From: Paramacrobiotus metropolitanus
Taxonomy: Eukaryota > Tardigrada > Eutardigrada > Parachela > Macrobiotidae
Assembly: GCF_019649055.1 (NCBI RefSeq)
Contig: NW_026570360.1
Span: forward strand, 62,001-126,000
Length of the DNA: 64,000 bases
Reading direction: 5' to 3'
Shown: positions 61,094 through 64,000 of the stretch, in pieces
How the letters are laid out: each line of letters opens with the position of its first letter
Numbering within the stretch: position 1 is the first letter of the stretch
The notes under the pieces: generated by a model
Told to the model about the DNA's origin: nothing
The model's input: the letters and a program-made list of their open reading frames with translations, nothing else
Database searches by the model: none
Translations under genes and position numbers: made by a program

Positions 61094-61405
61094 CCGGTGC
61101 AATGGTCACAGTCATACAAAGTTTAATAATAATTAATTTTGTTCTACCAATAAGCTAGCAAGTACTTGGTAAATTGAAACAATTTCTTAAGTTATGAATA
61201 ACTAATTACGACCTAAGACTAAAGGTAGAAATGGTACTTAGCAAGCCGCAATACCCGGTGCAATGGTCACAGTCATACAAAGTTTAATAATAATTAATTT
61301 TGTTCTACCAATAAGCTAGCAAGTACTTGGTAAATTGAAACAATTTCTTAAGTTATGAATAACTAATTACGACCTAAGACTAAAGGTAGAAATGGTACTT
61401 AGCAA
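61094..61405. repeat. Direct duplication, two identical 151 bp copies
   Basis: Positions 61094-61244 are repeated without a difference at 61255-61405, separated by the 10 bp GCCGCAATAC. The copies begin CCGGTGCAATGGTCACAG and end TTAGCAA. Perfect identity over AT-rich, non-coding DNA points to a very recent tandem duplication, or to an assembly artefact. The unit has no coding content. Confidence 0.9.
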
Positions 61406-62673
61406 TTAGCCACTCTAAAGCTAAATTTAATACGGTTACCACAATTATTACGAAAGTGGGGAAACTTAAAAAATACAAGACATGTGCACTATATTGTCTG
61501 TATAATATAGCGCCAAAGATACCATATCCTGTCGATTATCCGGCCGCCTGTTTCCGCTTTGTAACATACTTCTGCTTATATCCGCTTATATCCGCTTTCT
61601 GACATACTTCTATGTCTTGTGCCTTTCTGGGCAACAGCTTTCCAATGAAAGTACTGTATTAATTTTTGATTCATCGGATACTGCAGTACTCAAAGTCAAA
61701 GCCATGTATCAAATTTGTAATTTTTGTTAAACAAAACAGCAGTGCAAAAGACGTACAATAGTTGCAGCATGTAAGTACTGTACGTCTTATGCAACGCTGC
61801 CTCCTGCTTTATTGCCCGTATGTACTCAATTTTTTTACAAAGCACTTAATAATTCTTAGGCACCCCGACGCTTTAATTAGTCAGAACAATTAACTGCTGG
61901 CCTCTGAAAAACAGTAGTTCGTATTTACATTGAGTACACAACTAATTGTTAATTACATTCAGAAATCAGGGCAGAAGTAAAATCATCACTATAGCCCCGT
62001 TTGGCTAAAATCGGTTAGAAAAAGCGGCAAACTATATTAGGACCGGCATATGATCCGCCCAAAAAATGTATGTGTCGTGCCGCAATGCTTGCGCGGTAGC
62101 AGCGACACAACACGGGCTTACGCTTTTACGGTAATGGCTCTTGAAGTTTATTTTACTGATGTAATGTGCTGCTTCTTTCCGGTTACTCTGCGCATGGCAA
62201 ACATGTCGCGCGAAGATGGTATGATTGTTTTTCCAAGCAGTCGTACGAGTACTGAGCCACATCACTGTGCTCGATGTCGAAAGTGACCAAGTTTGGTCAA
62301 GCTACCTTGCGGTGCGAAAATAATATTAACATAAGTCTACGCCACTTATAATAATAAGTAAATTATGAAAAATTGTTTTACAGGCCGGAAGGTCAGTGTC
62401 ACTTTGCGTTTGACAGCGCAACTTCACGCTATTTATTTCGACTGAACAATGAATAAAAAATTACATCATTAGTCATACGAATGTCTTTCCAAGTTTACAC
62501 AATGTCAAATCGACGAAGTTTAGAAACCTTTTCAACAGAATCATGGAATGTTAAAACCGAATCAAAAATCTACAAACCACCGAAAACAATAACGTAACAC
62601 TCTCGACAAGCAAAGAAGACACGTGCCGAAACGCCACAAGTTAAGATAATAATAACTGTATCGAACAGTTGGC

Positions 62674-63823
62674 TTAAAGTTTTCGTTTGCTCGCCGTGTA
62701 GCGTTCCATGTACTGAAATAAAATACAAAGTATGTATAATACTACGTAGTGAAGGTAATTTCGATTCTCGATTCTCGAAGCATTTCGTAAGTATATGTTA
62801 CCTGTTCATAACCATCCACGTATTGTAACTCCTTCATCTGGAAGACATTTCCTTCAAGCGCTAACAAGGAAATATTTGATTCACGCAAAATACGGGGACT
62901 GATTTCCTTTAGCGGAATACAGTTCTCATCCAACCGCAGTACTCTTAACCGGGAGCTTTTATGAATAGCATCCGAAATTGATGATATCTACAAAACATTA
63001 AACATAGGTCTGAGTTTTAATACTGCACACTTGCTGTGCCGCAAGACCGTTAAGACAAATACTCTATACAGGTTAAAACAGTACTGGTCCTACTGGATAC
63101 TTTTAAACGATGTTTCATAAGATGCAAAGGCTGGTTCATGACATTCCACAAAATAAAATAGTGCAAAGAGAAAATTAACGGTTTTTATCAACCCAGGTTC
63201 CAGGTACGTACACCGTTATAAAATTATGCAATGTGAAACATCGTTAAAACATACAGGCACAGACAACAGTAACTGTCGGCGCAACAATTTCTTATTCTAT
63301 AAAATCATGGAAACTTTAAGCAATACTTACTGCAATTCCTCTATTAGTTCTAACTTCTCTTATGCCGCTATAAAAATTAGAGCTGTGAGTACGAGCATTA
63401 AGACCTGGTGATGGAAACGGTTCCCTTTATAGTTCACAACAGAAAAGGAGATGTTAACACGGTAATACTTAAAACGGTAAGTATTAACACGGTAATACTT
63501 AAAAAACTGATTTCATGCATAAACCGGTGTGTTACCGTTTACGTAGCTCCTTACTTGATTTTTGTTCAGAATCAACTCATGTGCGTTCAGTTCCGCGGTC
63601 TCAGGAGGAATCAGAGAGATGCTATTTTTCGTTAGGTCCAAAACTTCTAAGCTGGGAAGTTTGCAGGTAACAGTGGGAAAGACTGCAAACTCATTGTTCT
63701 GGAGCATGAAATATTTGAGCGAAGTCAGATTTCGTAACTCCTCCGGGAGAGCGCTGAGACGGTTATTGTTGAGGGACAAAGTTTCAAGTTTACTTAAACT
63801 TCCGATCTGAGGAGGAAGAGATT
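62674..63823 (-). CDS. LRRC57: LRRC57-like leucine-rich repeat protein, 3' part
   Basis: Three exons are visible, 63823-63555, 62987-62802 and 62712-62674, encoding about 164 C-terminal residues; the start lies beyond the right edge of the window. Repeats of the LxxLxxLxLxxNxLxxLP type are clear: LETLSLNNNRLSALPEELRN, LKYFMLQNNEFAVFP, LEVLDLTKNSISLIP and LRVLRLDENCIPL. The C-terminal signature LLALEGNVFQMKELQYVDGY followed by YMERYTA matches LRRC57, a small, widely conserved LRR protein, myristoylated in vertebrates and of poorly defined role. The most 5' visible exon enters in phase 1 after acceptor tttgggttttag. A frame running on past the acceptor to 63,899 is probably intron read-through. 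Confidence 0.9.
63455..63508. repeat. Short direct repeat in LRRC57 intron
   Basis: ACACGGTAATACTTAAAA occurs twice, about 30 bp apart, with a related ACGGTAAGTATT between. This is minor local duplication in an intron. Confidence 0.6.
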
Positions 63824-64000
63824 CTAAAACCCAAAAAATATCAGTGTGCCAGGAATGACAGAAATAATCACACAATGAACGCAATTCATCCCTGAGCAAT
63901 GATAAAACCTGCCTGGGAAGGCAGAAAAAGTGAGAAATATGACAAGCAGTCGAAATCGGCAGTTAAAATAAAACAGGATATAAAGAGTAAGAACATTGCT
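63824..64000 (-). other. LRRC57 intron reaching the window edge
   Basis: Upstream of the last visible acceptor the sequence is AT-rich, with no block matching the N-terminal LRRC57 repeats. The earlier exons must lie outside the window. Confidence 0.5.

Larger units (their letters stand above)
58990..62673. other. Actin upstream region and LRRC57 3' side
   Basis: About 3.7 kb. The left 1.45 kb appears to be the actin leader intron, leader exon and promoter (separate entries). Farther right are AT-rich DNA, a 151 bp direct duplication (61094-61405), a short CTTATATCCG repeat near 61,575 and TTTATT near 62,434, which could be the LRRC57 poly(A) signal. No other gene was recognised. Confidence 0.5.

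Overview
This is a 64 kb stretch of animal nuclear DNA. It carries ten spliced genes (nine complete, one running off the right edge) and one single-exon gene, separated by AT-rich intergenic DNA. Introns run from 58 bp to about 3.8 kb and nearly all follow GT-AG. Typical animal genes are present: a metabotropic glutamate receptor, a four-jointed Golgi kinase, a nuclear receptor and cytoplasmic actin. The ABCG half-transporter has a degenerate ATPase domain resembling the arthropod Oskyddad/ABCG8-like group. I infer an ecdysozoan with a fairly compact genome. A tardigrade is my best guess, but that is not proven from the sequence.

Layout, left to right. 1-2788 has no recognised gene. 2789-7710 (-) is cytosolic isoleucyl-tRNA synthetase (17 exons, 1102 aa). 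It diverges from a TEX264-like ER-phagy receptor at 8521-10623 (+), which has a GC-AG intron and a perfect inverted-repeat MITE. A gene-poor tract of about 11.5 kb follows. Next come a metabotropic glutamate receptor (22175-27076, +) and a small, probably GPI-anchored protein (28769-29116, +). On the minus strand lie the ABCG half-transporter (29713-34944), four-jointed kinase (37333-40396) and UTP18 (44198-46217). UTP18 diverges over about 0.5 kb from the mitochondrial ATP synthase gamma subunit (46714-48394, +). A divergent NR1-type nuclear receptor follows (50484-56567, +); its 3.8 kb intron holds a degenerate tandem repeat interrupted by a hAT MITE. Then come a canonical actin gene (57434-58989, -) with a recognisable leader exon, TATA box and two perfect CArG boxes, and the 3' part of an LRRC57-like gene (62674 to beyond 63823, -).

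The genes do not form one pathway. Two head-to-head pairs of housekeeping genes may each share a promoter. Exon boundaries were worked out by hand from splice sites, and in every multi-exon gene called complete the exon phases add up to an uninterrupted frame. No bacterial genes, CRISPR arrays, rRNA or convincing tRNA genes were seen. The most unusual items are the two MITEs, the degenerate ABCG ATPase, the linker inside the four-jointed kinase, the nuclear receptor with an altered P-box and no visible AF-2 helix, a LIR-like motif in the short TEX264 tail, and the actin promoter layout.
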